Numbered from the stretch's first letter, positions 7,735 through 16,360 are shown. The stretch is DNA of 62,900 bases from CAYWJT01 sp964458655 (GCA_964458655.1 CAYWJT010000006.1:1-62900); one strand, 5' to 3'. Notes: generated from the sequence alone by a model not told the origin. Program-made: numbers and translations.

Positions 7735-8816
7735 TTCCGCGCGCCCCGCTTCGCTGCCTTCTCCCCGCCCGTCGCGCCGGCCGCGGCGGCCGCCGCCCCG
7801 CCGGCCAGTTGGCCGCAGGCCGCGGCGATGTCCCGGCCCTTCGACTGCCTGACCGTGACGCGCACCCGGCGCTCCTCGAGCCAGGCCCGGAACCGCTCGA
7901 CCTCGGCCGTCGAAGGCGTCTTGAACTCCAGGCCCGGCACCGGGCTGGCCGGGATGAGGTTGACCTTGGCCCGAAGCTTGCGGGCCATGGCGGCCAGGCC
8001 GTCGGCGTCGGCGAGCGTGTCGTTCAGCCCTTTGAAGACGATGTACTCGAAGGTGATCATGCGGCCGCCCGAGGCGACGTAATCCTCCGCGGCCTTCATC
8101 AGCTCGGCCAGCGGATAGCGCCGGTTGACGGGCATCAGCTCGCCGCGCAGACGGTCGGTCACGGCGTGGAGCGAGATGGACAGGTTGACCTGCAGGCCCA
8201 GTCTCTCGAAGCGCTCGATGCCCGGCACGAGGCCGGCCGTGGAGACCGTCATGCGGCGGGCGGCGATGTTCAGGCCTTCGGGCGAGTTCATTATGCGCAG
8301 CGTCCGTTCCAGGTTGTCGTAGTTGTCGAGCGGCTCGCCCATGCCCATGAAGACGTAGTTCGAAAGCTCGCGGCCGGCCGGTTTTTCGGCCGCCAGGAAC
8401 TGGCCCATGATCTCGGACGGCCTGAGGTTGCGCCTGAAGCCCATCCGGCCGCTGGCGCAGAAGGCGCAGCCGAAGCGGCAGCCGGCCTGGGTCGAGAGGC
8501 AGACCGTGAGCCGCCGGCCGGCGGGAATCAGGACGCTTTCGACCAGGGCGCCGTCCTCGAGACGGAAGAGGAACTTGGTCGTGCCGTCGCTCGAGGAAAC
8601 GCGGTCGACGACCTCGGGCAGTGCGAGCGTGAAGCGCTCGGCGAGCCCGCGGCGCAGCTCGGCCGGTATGTCGCTGAAGCGCTCGAAGTCCGCCGCAGGG
8701 GAATCCTTCCTATAGAGCCAGCCGAAGACCTGGGCGGCCCGGTAGCGCGGCTCGCCCATGGACTCGAGCTCGGCGCGGAGCTCCTCCAAAGTCAGGTCGC
8801 GGATGTTGCGTTTCAC
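7731..8816 (-). CDS. rlmN: Dual-specificity 23S rRNA/tRNA adenine-C2 methyltransferase RlmN
   Basis: 361 aa radical-SAM enzyme. The cluster motif CRFGCAFC follows TVCLSTQAG near residue 110. SISLHAVTD and the C-terminal Cys in AAACGQLA (the methyl-carrying Cys of the family) are present. It methylates C2 of A2503 in 23S rRNA and A37 of some tRNAs. The start GTG at 8816 lies two bases after the stop of the upstream peptidase gene, suggesting translational coupling; the reading frame stays open far upstream but that part is shadow of the peptidase gene. The C-terminal 30 residues are an Ala/Gly/Lys tail beyond the usual family end. The stop overlaps the next gene by ATGA. Confidence 0.9.
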   Translation of the reverse strand: MKRNIRDLTLEELRAELESMGEPRYRAAQVFGWLYRKDSPAADFERFSDIPAELRRGLAERFTLALPEVVDRVSSSDGTTKFLFRLEDGALVESVLIPAGRRLTVCLSTQAGCRFGCAFCASGRMGFRRNLRPSEIMGQFLAAEKPAGRELSNYVFMGMGEPLDNYDNLERTLRIMNSPEGLNIAARRMTVSTAGLVPGIERFERLGLQVNLSISLHAVTDRLRGELMPVNRRYPLAELMKAAEDYVASGGRMITFEYIVFKGLNDTLADADGLAAMARKLRAKVNLIPASPVPGLEFKTPSTAEVERFRAWLEERRVRVTVRQSKGRDIAAACGQLAGGAAAAAAGATGGEKAAKRGARK

Positions 8817-8818
8817 CT

Positions 8819-10504
8819 TCAGAACCGGTTGGAATACTTGAGCCAGAGGTCCTCGGCCAGCTTCCAGTAGGCGGCCACGGCCGCCTCGGCCTGCCCGACG
8901 CAGTAGCGCGTCAGGAACTCGCGCGCCCGGCGCGGGTCCTTCTTGTAGAGGCCGAGCGCCTCCTCCTCGACCGCGGCCTGGCCGCCGAAAGAGCGGTCCT
9001 CGAGCTCGCGCCAGACCTTCTCTATGTCGGCGCTCATCTCCTGCCAGCGGAACAGGGCCAGCTTGCTCACGGTCCGATAGGCCCACCAGGCGCAGTCGCG
9101 GCTGTAGCTCCAGCGGCCGTCGACCATGTAGGAGTCGGGCATGCGGGTGATGCCGATGTAGAAGGGCGTGTGGGGCGTCGTCGCCGGGTTGTCGTAGCCC
9201 AGCCAGACCACGCCGCCGATGGGGTCGGGCAGCCAGCCGCGCGACTGGGTGACCTGCAGGTAGGTCGAGGCCGGCGAGCAGATGGTCCGCTCGCGCCTGA
9301 CGCGCAGAAGCTCCCGCAGGTCGTTGTTGAAGAAGGGCGAAGCCACGGGGCTCTTGACCGTTTCGCCCTTGTTGTTGACGGAGGTAAGCGTCCGGGTCAT
9401 GTCGTAATCGGTGCCGGCGTATGTGTCGCGGAAAATGGCCAGCAGGTCGCGCACGCCGACTCTCTTCTCGGGCTTGACGGAGAAGGGGAAGTTCTCGCTC
9501 TCCGGGTGGAGGCGGAGCGAGGGCGCGAGCAGGCTGAGCACCCGCCACTCGCGGCGGCGGCAGTAGATGCTTTGGCGCGAATCCGGGGCGTAGGCGTAGC
9601 AGAACTCGAACGGCTCGCCTGAGGCCTTCGACCAGTAGCCCAGCTCCTCTGCCAGCGAGGCGACGTTGGCCGAGGCCATGAAGTATTCGCTGTTCGCGAG
9701 GTCGAGCCGGCGGATGCGGCTGGCGTTGGCGGACACGCCGACCTCGTCGTCCGGGACGCGCTGGGCCGCCCAGACGGCCCCGACCCTGCCCTTGCCGGGC
9801 CCGAAGATCTCGAAGTGCCAGACTTCCTTCGGGTCGGCGAAGGTGAAGCACTCGCCCCAGTCGTTGTAGCCGTGGCGGGCGGTGATCTCGTCGGCCACGC
9901 GGATGGCTTCGCGGGCGGTCCGGGCCCGCTCGAGGACGAGGCGGAAGAGCTCCGGCGCGTCGATCAGGCCCTGGCTGCTCACGAGCTCCCGGCGGCCGCC
10001 GATGGTGGTCTCGCCGATGGCGAGCTGATGCTCGTTCATGATGGGGTAGGCGGCGTCGATGTAGCCGTATGTCTCCGCGACCTGGGGGATCTCCCCCGCT
10101 TCGACCCGTTCCGGGTCGTCGGGCCGCTTGGTGCGCTTGGGCTCGAGATAGATCTTCGCGGTCGAGCCGGCCGGGTGCTTCCTGCGCGGGACGACCGAGA
10201 TCCAGGTCCGGTCCGTGCCCGAATCGCAGGAGTGCGAGGTCATGGTCGAGCCGTCGACCGAGGCCAGCCTGCCGACCAGGATGCTGGTGCAGGAGTCGAA
10301 CTCGAGCGGCTGCGCGGCGTCGGCTGGGTCGACCCCGGTTCCCGCCGGAAGCGGAACGGGCGACGGCCCGCCAGAAAGATCGGCTTTGCGAGGGGAAGCG
10401 GCGGGCCCGTAAAAAAGGGCCGCCAGGAAGACAAGAAAGAGGGAAAGGGCCGCGAGCCGGATAAGACCACGGCCGGGGCGCCTGCTTGGGCTTTTCGGGG
10501 ACAC
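8819..10504 (-). CDS. Secreted C69-family (dipeptidase A-like) peptidase
   Basis: 561 aa. The N-terminal signal or anchor is near residues 12-32. The catalytic region begins at C72 in FDSCTSILVGRLASVDGST, the C69/U34 Ntn-hydrolase signature; in the family this Cys becomes the nucleophile after removal of the propeptide. WGECFTFADPKEVWHFEI further on is also typical. The start GTG at 10504 has AAGGAGG five bases before it; an ATG at 10534 is in frame but has no such site. It is likely to release dipeptides in the periplasm. It heads the operon with rlmN and the TrmA-family gene, an unusual partnership with no obvious functional link. Confidence 0.8.
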   Translation of the reverse strand: MSPKSPSRRPGRGLIRLAALSLFLVFLAALFYGPAASPRKADLSGGPSPVPLPAGTGVDPADAAQPLEFDSCTSILVGRLASVDGSTMTSHSCDSGTDRTWISVVPRRKHPAGSTAKIYLEPKRTKRPDDPERVEAGEIPQVAETYGYIDAAYPIMNEHQLAIGETTIGGRRELVSSQGLIDAPELFRLVLERARTAREAIRVADEITARHGYNDWGECFTFADPKEVWHFEIFGPGKGRVGAVWAAQRVPDDEVGVSANASRIRRLDLANSEYFMASANVASLAEELGYWSKASGEPFEFCYAYAPDSRQSIYCRRREWRVLSLLAPSLRLHPESENFPFSVKPEKRVGVRDLLAIFRDTYAGTDYDMTRTLTSVNNKGETVKSPVASPFFNNDLRELLRVRRERTICSPASTYLQVTQSRGWLPDPIGGVVWLGYDNPATTPHTPFYIGITRMPDSYMVDGRWSYSRDCAWWAYRTVSKLALFRWQEMSADIEKVWRELEDRSFGGQAAVEEEALGLYKKDPRRAREFLTRYCVGQAEAAVAAYWKLAEDLWLKYSNRF

Positions 10505-10543
10505 TTGAACCTCCTTGGTGGGCGCGAATGGCATGACAGCCTG

Positions 10544-10572
10544 TTTATAGCATCAGGTCCGGGAGCGGTCAA
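10544..10572 (-). promoter_or_regulatory. Sigma-70 promoter of the C69 peptidase/rlmN operon
   Basis: On the minus strand: TTGACC (10572-10567), 17 bp, TATAAA (10549-10544), about 40 bp before the GTG start. It is divergent from and only 11 bp away from the promoter at 10584. Confidence 0.65.
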
Positions 10573-10583
10573 TCGCCTCTCCA

Positions 10584-10612
10584 TTGACGACGTCGAGCCG
10601 CTCTGTTATAAG
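10584..10612 (+). promoter_or_regulatory. Sigma-70 promoter of the EamA transporter gene
   Basis: TTGACG at 10584-10589, 17 bp, TATAAG at 10607-10612, about 60 bp before the GTG at 10675. Confidence 0.65.
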
Positions 10613-10674
10613 ACTTCCTTTCGCGCGGCCCGGGCGGACGGCCCAGCCGTGTTCTATCGTAGCGCAGGTGACAA

Positions 10675-11598
10675 GTGGATTCGCTGCTTAACTCGCTTTT
10701 CGGGCCGAAGCCTTCGGGCGAGCTGCTGTCGCTCGCCTCGGGCCTCGTCTGGTCGGTCGGCATCATATTGTTTCGGGTCAGCGGCCGCAGGGTGGCGCCG
10801 CTCGCCCTGAACATCTTCAAGAACGCCCTGAGCCTCATCCTCATCGTCCCGACCATGCTGCTGCTCGGCAGGTCGTTCGACCCCGACGTGCCGGTGAAGG
10901 TGCTCGGCCTGTTCGTCCTGAGCGGCGTCTTGGGCATCGCCGTCTCGGACACGCTCTTTTTCGCCAGCCTCAACCGGCTGGGGGCGAGTTTCCTGGCCAT
11001 CATAGACTGCTTCTACAGCCCGTTCGTGATCGCCTTGTCCTTCGCCTTCCTCGGCGAACGGATGACGGCCGCCCAGGGGCTCGGCGCGTCCCTGATCATC
11101 TCGGCGGTGCTTACGGTATCGCGCTCGGAGCGCGACGGCGCGGCGCCGGTGAGCGGACGGGACAGGGTCGTCGGGATAACCTACGGGATACTGTCGATGC
11201 TCTTCGTGGCCGTCGGCATCGTCATAATCAAACCCTACCTGATGTCGGTCTCGGCCTACTGGGCCACCTTCGTCAGGCTGGTCGGCGGCCTGGCCGGGGT
11301 GCTCCTCATAGTTCCTTTTCACCGCGGGCGGCGGGCCCTGCTCGCGCCCCTGGCCAAGCTCGAGAACTGGAAGGCCATGGTTCCGGCGGCGGTCTTCGGG
11401 ACGTATCTTTCTCTGCTGCTTTGGATGGGCGGCATGAAATACACCCAGGCTTCGCTGGCGGCGGTCCTCAACCAGCTCAACGCGGTCTTCACGGTGGTGC
11501 TGGCGGCGCTCTTCCTCAAGGAAGGCCTCACGGCCAGGAAGGTGCTGGCGGTCCTGCTGGCTTTCGGCGGCGCCATCCTGGTGACCACGCGGTTCTGA
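10675..11598 (+). CDS. EamA/DMT-superfamily transporter
   Basis: 307 aa, about ten hydrophobic segments in two EamA repeats (residues about 15-145 and 165-300). The end of each repeat has the typical GE..T..Q..G-type pattern (LGERMTAAQGLGASLII and LKEGLTARKVLAVLLAF). DMT transporters export metabolites or act as carriers in the inner membrane; the substrate is unknown. The start is GTG with AGGTG upstream and a good promoter. It precedes the SDR/PAP2 cluster, which has its own promoter 40 bp after this stop. Confidence 0.8.
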   Translation: MDSLLNSLFGPKPSGELLSLASGLVWSVGIILFRVSGRRVAPLALNIFKNALSLILIVPTMLLLGRSFDPDVPVKVLGLFVLSGVLGIAVSDTLFFASLNRLGASFLAIIDCFYSPFVIALSFAFLGERMTAAQGLGASLIISAVLTVSRSERDGAAPVSGRDRVVGITYGILSMLFVAVGIVIIKPYLMSVSAYWATFVRLVGGLAGVLLIVPFHRGRRALLAPLAKLENWKAMVPAAVFGTYLSLLLWMGGMKYTQASLAAVLNQLNAVFTVVLAALFLKEGLTARKVLAVLLAFGGAILVTTRF

Positions 11599-11637
11599 CG
11601 GGGGACAGGCGCCGACCGGACGCTCTTTTATCCCGGC

Positions 11638-11666
11638 TTGACCCTTTCCGGACCGTCGGATATCAT
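11638..11666 (+). promoter_or_regulatory. Sigma-70 promoter of the first SDR gene
   Basis: TTGACC at 11638-11643, 17 bp, TATCAT at 11661-11666. The -10 region and 12 flanking bases (11658-11675) are identical to the promoter at 13604-13632 in front of the second SDR gene. Confidence 0.65.
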
Positions 11667-11700
11667 CGGGCCTGAAAATCAGGCGGAGGCCAGCGAAACC

Positions 11701-12702
11701 ATGAACGCTCTCGTCACCGGCGCTACCGGCTTCATAGGCCGGCGGCTGGTCGCGGAGCTCGTCCGCCGCGGCGCGCGGGTCGCCTGCCTGGTCAGGAGCA
11801 CCAGCAACATCGAGCCTCTGAGCAAACTGCCGGTCCGGTTCATCACGGCCGGATTCGGCGACGAGGCGGGCCTGTCGGCCGCCGTCCAAGGCCGGGGCTT
11901 CGTCTTCCATCTGGCGGGCGTCGTCCAGGCGGTCGATGAACGGGCCTTCGAAGAGGTGAACGTCGAAGGCACGCGGCGTCTCGTCAGGGCCTGCCTCGAA
12001 CAGGCCCCCGCGCTCAAAAGGTTCGTCTTCGTCTCCAGCATCGCCGCGGCCGGGCCGGGGCCGTCCGAAGAGCCGGTTGCCGAAAGCGCCGAGCCGAGGC
12101 CCGTATCGGCCTACGGCCGGAGCAAACTGGCCGCCGAGCGCGTCGTCCTCGAAGCCGCCGCGACTCTTCCCGTGACGATCATCAGGCCGCCGAACGTGCT
12201 CGGCCCGGGCTCGAAAGAGCTCGAGGCCGCCGTCAAGCTCGTCCGCCGGCGGCTGCTGCCTTCGCTCGGCGACGAGCGGCCCCGGACGAGCCTTATCGAC
12301 GTCGACGACCTGGTCGAGGCCCTCATCCTGGCCGCGGAAAGCCCGGCGGGCGTCGGTCGGGTCTTCTTCGTCACCGACGGCCGGGCCTATGCCTGGAACG
12401 AGATCACCCGCTGCATCGCGGAGGAACTCGGGGTCAAAGGACCGATGATACGGATACCTTATCGGCTCCAGCTCCTCGCGGCCGGCCTGGAGGAAAGAGC
12501 CGCCCGCAGGTCAGGACGCGTTCCGAGGCTGACCCGCGAGCTCGTCCGCGCCGGTCACGATTATTTCTGGATATACGACGGCTCGGCCGCCCGTCGCGAC
12601 CTGGGCTTCAGTCCCGCGCACGGGCTGCGCGACTCCGTGCGCCGGGCCCTGCACGAAGCCGACCACATCGTCAGCGGCACGGGGGAAATCGAGGGGACCT
12701 GA
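11701..12702 (+). CDS. NAD(P)-dependent extended short-chain dehydrogenase/epimerase (SDR 1)
   Basis: 333 aa. Rossmann motif TGATGFIG at residues 7-14, and the active-site SxnYxxxK is represented by VSSIAA plus AYGRSKLAAE. The overall form matches extended SDRs (sugar epimerases, dihydroflavonol-reductase-like, 3-beta-HSD-like enzymes). Substrate unknown. It opens an alternating cluster of three such enzymes with membrane enzymes between them. Its stop overlaps the next ATG by one base (TGATG). The start ATG is set by the Rossmann fold; an in-frame extension to 11638 would overlap the promoter. Confidence 0.85.
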   Translation: MNALVTGATGFIGRRLVAELVRRGARVACLVRSTSNIEPLSKLPVRFITAGFGDEAGLSAAVQGRGFVFHLAGVVQAVDERAFEEVNVEGTRRLVRACLEQAPALKRFVFVSSIAAAGPGPSEEPVAESAEPRPVSAYGRSKLAAERVVLEAAATLPVTIIRPPNVLGPGSKELEAAVKLVRRRLLPSLGDERPRTSLIDVDDLVEALILAAESPAGVGRVFFVTDGRAYAWNEITRCIAEELGVKGPMIRIPYRLQLLAAGLEERAARRSGRVPRLTRELVRAGHDYFWIYDGSAARRDLGFSPAHGLRDSVRRALHEADHIVSGTGEIEGT

Positions 12703-13607
12703 TGGAATCGAAGCCTGTCACGATATTCGGCCTGCCCGTCCGGCTGACCGACGTGGTGACGCTCGGCGGGCTGCTCATGCTGACGATGCCGGCCGCGCTC
12801 TTCAGCGGACGCACGGAAGACCCGGCGTCGGTTATCGCCGTGAACCTGGTTCTGAGCTTTATTTATGCCGGTTCGCTCCTCTTGCTTAAAAGCGCCAAGC
12901 CCAGACTCCTGCGCTTTCTCGTCCGGACCGCAGTCGTCCAGTTCACCTTCATGCAGGTTTACGTGACGGGCCTGAGGCTCCAGGGGCTTCTTTCAGGCTG
13001 GCACGATGAAAGCGTCCTGGCCTGGGAAAAGGCCGTCTTCGGCCTGCAGCCTCTCCTGCGGCTGGAACGTTTCCATTATCCCTGGCTCAGCGAATGGATG
13101 TTTTTCGTCTACGTCTTCTATGTCGCCATCTACCCCATCCTGGCCGCCGTCATCTACTTCAAGCATGGCGAGGACGCCAACGAGGCCTACCTGACGCGGC
13201 TCGGCCTGGTCAACCTGGCCTGCGCCCTGGGCTTCATCGTCTATCCCGTGGCCGGGCCGATGCACTGGGAGAGGGTCCATGTCCTGCTCGTCAAGCCCTT
13301 CCACCCCAGCTTTTTCGCCGGGCTCGCGGAATACATCAGGACGCACATCCACCGGCCGGGCGGCACCATCCCCAGCCCGCACGCCGCCGTGGCCACCGTG
13401 ATGTGGTTCATGTCCTTCAAGTACTCCCGCCGGCTGTTCTGGCTGCTCGCGCCCGTCATCCTCTCGCTCTACGTGTCGACGGTTTACGGGCGCTTCCACT
13501 ACGTCTCGGACACCGTCATCGGCGTCGCCGTCGCCGTCGTCGCGCTCATGGCCGCGCCCTCCGTCCAAAAGGCCTGGAACCGCCTGGCCGCTGGCCGTTC
13601 GTCTTGA
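12702..13607 (+). CDS. PAP2-superfamily membrane phosphatase/phosphotransferase, Aur1/inositolphosphoceramide-synthase-like
   Basis: 301 aa polytopic membrane protein. Active-site pieces of the PAP2_3 type are present: GGTIPSPHAAVAT near residue 225 (the PSxH motif) and STVYGRFHYVSD near 263-274 (the H-x3-D motif). Eukaryotic relatives move a phosphorylated head group to ceramide, and others are lipid phosphatases. It overlaps the stop of SDR 1 by one base and lies directly before the promoter of SDR 2, so it is part of a lipid-like biosynthetic cluster. The exact reaction is unknown; the superfamily call is firm, the Aur1-like subfamily is likely. Confidence 0.75.
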   Translation: MESKPVTIFGLPVRLTDVVTLGGLLMLTMPAALFSGRTEDPASVIAVNLVLSFIYAGSLLLLKSAKPRLLRFLVRTAVVQFTFMQVYVTGLRLQGLLSGWHDESVLAWEKAVFGLQPLLRLERFHYPWLSEWMFFVYVFYVAIYPILAAVIYFKHGEDANEAYLTRLGLVNLACALGFIVYPVAGPMHWERVHVLLVKPFHPSFFAGLAEYIRTHIHRPGGTIPSPHAAVATVMWFMSFKYSRRLFWLLAPVILSLYVSTVYGRFHYVSDTVIGVAVAVVALMAAPSVQKAWNRLAAGRSS

Positions 13608-13632
13608 CCGCGGGCGGCCCGTTGGATATCAT
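13604..13632 (+). promoter_or_regulatory. Sigma-70 promoter of the second SDR gene
   Basis: TTGACC at 13604-13609 (overlapping the stop of the PAP2 gene), 17 bp, TATCAT at 13627-13632. It shares the 18-base string 13624-13641 exactly with 11658-11675. Confidence 0.65.
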
Positions 13633-13669
13633 CGGGCCTGACGCCGAGGGAATCACCGACATACCGGCC

Positions 13670-14668
13670 ATGAACATACTCATCACGGGCGCCAACGGCT
13701 TCATCGGCTGCAACCTCTGCCGTCATTTCCTGGGCCGCGGCCACCGGGTTTACGCTTTCGTCAGGCCGACCTCCGACCTGCGCTTCCTGGAAGGGCTCGG
13801 CGTGGAGATCATCACCGGCGACCTGGCCGACGCGTGGAGCATCGCCATTCCCGACGATGTCGAAGCCGTCGTGCACGCCGCCGCGGTCGTGTCGGACATG
13901 GCCCGCGACGAGGAATGCGACCGGAACATCTACCAGGCCACCGTCAACTTGGTCCGCCGGCTCCAGGAGAAGCGGCCGCCCGTCCGCCGCTTCATCTACG
14001 TCTCGACGGCTCTCGTGCTGGGCCTGGAGGGCACGGGCATCTCCGAGGAGCGTCCCGGCCGCAACCTCCGTCACCTGCCCTATACAAAGCACAAGATGCG
14101 CGCCGAGCGGTTCGTGCTCGCGGAACAGCTGGAGCGGGGTTTCCCCGCGGTCATACTCAGGCCGGGAGACGTCTACGGGCCCTACGACCGCACGACCTGC
14201 GCCCAGATCCTCAGGGGCTGCGAGAAGGGCGTGCCGCTCATAGTCGGGAGCGGCCGCCGGCGGTTCGCCTACTGCTGGGTGGGCAACCTCTGCCGGGCCG
14301 CGGAGCTCGCTTTGGAAAAGCCGGGCGTCGCGGGCCGGGCCTATACCGTGACCAACGGCGCCGTCCCGACCTGGCGGGAGTTCTTCACCGCCCTGCAGGC
14401 CGGGCTGGGCAGGCGGCAGCGCGTCTATGTGCCGGTCTGGTTCGCCTTCACGCTGGCGGCCCTGACGCAGGCCGCCGCGAAGATCATCCCCGGCCTCAAA
14501 CCTTCCCTGAGCCATTACAGGATACGCCGGATCACGACCGAGACGACCTTCGACATATCCCGGACCGTGGCCGAGCTGGGCTACGAGCCTGACGACGACT
14601 ACCGGTCCCAGGCCGCGGAAATAGTCCGCTGGTACCTGGAGGAGAAAGAGCGTGGCCGCCTGGCTTGA
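13670..14668 (+). CDS. NAD(P)-dependent extended short-chain dehydrogenase/epimerase (SDR 2)
   Basis: 332 aa. TGANGFIG at residues 6-13 and an active-site region FIYVSTALVLG...LPYTKHKMRAE, in which a YTKHK takes the YxxxK place. The C terminus is hydrophobic-rich. The reading frame is open upstream to 13094, but that part lies over the PAP2 gene in another frame and is shadow. It has its own promoter, nearly a copy of that of SDR 1, suggesting duplication of gene plus promoter. The last 17 bases overlap the next gene. Confidence 0.85.
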   Translation: MNILITGANGFIGCNLCRHFLGRGHRVYAFVRPTSDLRFLEGLGVEIITGDLADAWSIAIPDDVEAVVHAAAVVSDMARDEECDRNIYQATVNLVRRLQEKRPPVRRFIYVSTALVLGLEGTGISEERPGRNLRHLPYTKHKMRAERFVLAEQLERGFPAVILRPGDVYGPYDRTTCAQILRGCEKGVPLIVGSGRRRFAYCWVGNLCRAAELALEKPGVAGRAYTVTNGAVPTWREFFTALQAGLGRRQRVYVPVWFAFTLAALTQAAAKIIPGLKPSLSHYRIRRITTETTFDISRTVAELGYEPDDDYRSQAAEIVRWYLEEKERGRLA

Positions 14669-15362
14669 ACGGGCCGCGGGGCCGGCCGGCCTGCCTTTCG
14701 CCCTCATCTACCTGGAGCTCGCGGCGGCCATGACCCTGCTCGTGACCGTCCTCCATTTCCGGAGCCTCGGCCGCAAAACGGACGACCTCCGGGCCGTCAG
14801 GCTCTATTTCCTCTTCTTTTTCGGCCTGATGCTCGCCGGACCCGGCCTCATCGCCCTGGCCGCAGCGCCGGACCCGGCCGCCTTGCTGCGCTCCTTCGGC
14901 TGGACCTTCGGCCGGGCGCGGCTGGGGGCGATACTGACGCTCGCCGGGCTGGCGCCGGCGATACTTTCCGGCTTCATCGGCTCCCGCGACCCGGAAATGC
15001 AGAAGATGTATCCTTTCGCCAAAGGCGCGCTGGCCGGCTTCCGAACCTTCGCCGGCTACGAGGCCTGCTATCTTTTTCTCTATTATCTGCCGTGGGAGTC
15101 CGTCTTCCGCGGCGCGCTGTTCCTGCCGCTCGTGCCGGCGGTCGGGCTCATACCGGCCCTGGCCTTGCAGACCACGATCTCGACGCTGCTGCACATCGGA
15201 CATCCCAAAACCGAGGTCTTCGCCGCCGCCGGAGCCGGGCTCGTCTTCGGGCTCGTCGCCTATGCCACGGGCTCTTTCTTCTACACTTTCGTGCTGCACG
15301 CGGCGACGGGCATCGCCACCGACACTTTCATTTTCCTGCGCCGCGGGGCGAGGTCCGCTTGA
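14652..15362 (+). CDS. CPBP-family intramembrane metalloprotease-like protein
   Basis: 236 aa with about seven hydrophobic segments. Motifs of the CPBP (Abi/Rce1-like) family: PWESVFRG near residues 147-155, where E149 and R153 stand for ExxxR and the usual first Glu is Trp; a His in TLLHIGHP; and a His in FVLHAATG. These match the Glu/His metal site of the family, but the missing first Glu leaves activity open. GTG start with GGAG upstream, 17-base overlap with SDR 2 and 4-base overlap with SDR 3, so it is translationally tied to both. Confidence 0.7.
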   Translation: MAAWLERAAGPAGLPFALIYLELAAAMTLLVTVLHFRSLGRKTDDLRAVRLYFLFFFGLMLAGPGLIALAAAPDPAALLRSFGWTFGRARLGAILTLAGLAPAILSGFIGSRDPEMQKMYPFAKGALAGFRTFAGYEACYLFLYYLPWESVFRGALFLPLVPAVGLIPALALQTTISTLLHIGHPKTEVFAAAGAGLVFGLVAYATGSFFYTFVLHAATGIATDTFIFLRRGARSA

Positions 15363-16360
15363 AGATACTGGTGACGGGCGCGACCGGTTTCGTCGGCTCC
15401 GTTCTCATGCCTGAGCTCGTGGCGCGATACGGCGCGGACTCCGTTTCGGCCTTCGTCCTGCCCGGCGACGCCATTCCCGCGACCTGGCGGGGAGCGGCGG
15501 TCCGGGTCATGCGCGGCGACATCTCGGACGCCGCCGCGGTCAGGGCCGCGGTGACGGGGCACAGCCGCGTCGTCCATCTGGCCGGCTTCATCTCCTACTG
15601 GAAAGGCGACGAGGAGAATCTGCGCCGCGTCAACGAGGACGGCGCCCGGGCGGTGGTCGAGGCCTCGCTCGCGTCCGGCGTCGAAAGGCTCATCCATGTT
15701 TCATCGGTCGGCGCGATCGGCTTCCACCGGGACGGGACGCCCGCCGACGAGACGACGCCCTTCAACTGGCCCGAGGACATCCTGTACATGGTTTCCAAGC
15801 GCCGGGGACAGGACATCGTCGAGGCGGCCGCGCGCGGCCGCGGGCTGCGGGCGGTCATCCTCAACCCGGCCTCGATCATGGGACCGGGCGACCATAACCC
15901 TTCGACCCCGCACAACGAGCTCTACCGCAGGATATGCCGCGGCCGTCTGTTCGGCTCCTTCGCCGGCGGCCTGGCCATAGTCGACGTCCGCGACCTCGCC
16001 GCCGTCATCCTCAAGGCGCTCGAGGGCCGGGGCCGCGACGGCGCCTGCTACCTCATCGTCGGCGCCAACCTGCCCTACCGCGAGGTCATCAGGAAGATAA
16101 GCCGCTGTTGCGGCCGCCGGGCCTGGCCCGTCCCCATACCGGCCCCGCTGCTCGCGGCCGCCGGCGCCCTGCTCGAATGGGCCAGCCGCAGGACGGGCCG
16201 CCGTCCCCTGCTCACGGCCGCCTACGGACGCTTGAGCGGCTGGAGGGCCTACTACGACAACACCAGGAGCCGCGAGGATTTCGGCCATGAATACATCGAC
16301 CCGGACAGGACCATAATGGACGGCTGGCTTTATTTCCGCGAGAATTTCTGCGGAAAATGA
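15359..16360 (+). CDS. NAD(P)-dependent extended short-chain dehydrogenase (SDR 3, dihydroflavonol-reductase/3-beta-HSD-like)
   Basis: 333 aa. TGATGFVG at residues 6-13, VSSVGAIG, and YMVSKRRGQ as YxxxK active site. The string YWKGDEENLRRVNEDGARAV resembles 3-beta-hydroxysteroid-dehydrogenase and dihydroflavonol-reductase relatives. The TTG start at 15359 has GAGG upstream, overlaps the CPBP stop by four bases and puts the Rossmann motif at the normal place. It is the last enzyme of the alternating SDR cluster. Substrate unknown. Confidence 0.85.
   Translation: MKILVTGATGFVGSVLMPELVARYGADSVSAFVLPGDAIPATWRGAAVRVMRGDISDAAAVRAAVTGHSRVVHLAGFISYWKGDEENLRRVNEDGARAVVEASLASGVERLIHVSSVGAIGFHRDGTPADETTPFNWPEDILYMVSKRRGQDIVEAAARGRGLRAVILNPASIMGPGDHNPSTPHNELYRRICRGRLFGSFAGGLAIVDVRDLAAVILKALEGRGRDGACYLIVGANLPYREVIRKISRCCGRRAWPVPIPAPLLAAAGALLEWASRRTGRRPLLTAAYGRLSGWRAYYDNTRSREDFGHEYIDPDRTIMDGWLYFRENFCGK

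Noticed and set aside
6487..8082. Long plus-strand open frame of 531 codons opposite the TrmA-family gene and rlmN
   Set aside because: It lies antisense to two clearly recognisable enzymes. It has Gly/Arg/Pro-rich shadow composition and no domain. Similar long antisense frames occur at 201-1199, 39216-40754, 54384-56516 and elsewhere, as expected in high-GC DNA.
8817..9851. Upstream part of the long frame that continues into rlmN
   Set aside because: This part is shadow over the C69-like peptidase in another frame. rlmN starts at GTG 8816.
13094..13669. N-terminal extension of SDR 2
   Set aside because: It overlaps the PAP2-like gene and the SDR 2 promoter. The Rossmann motif begins right after ATG 13670.
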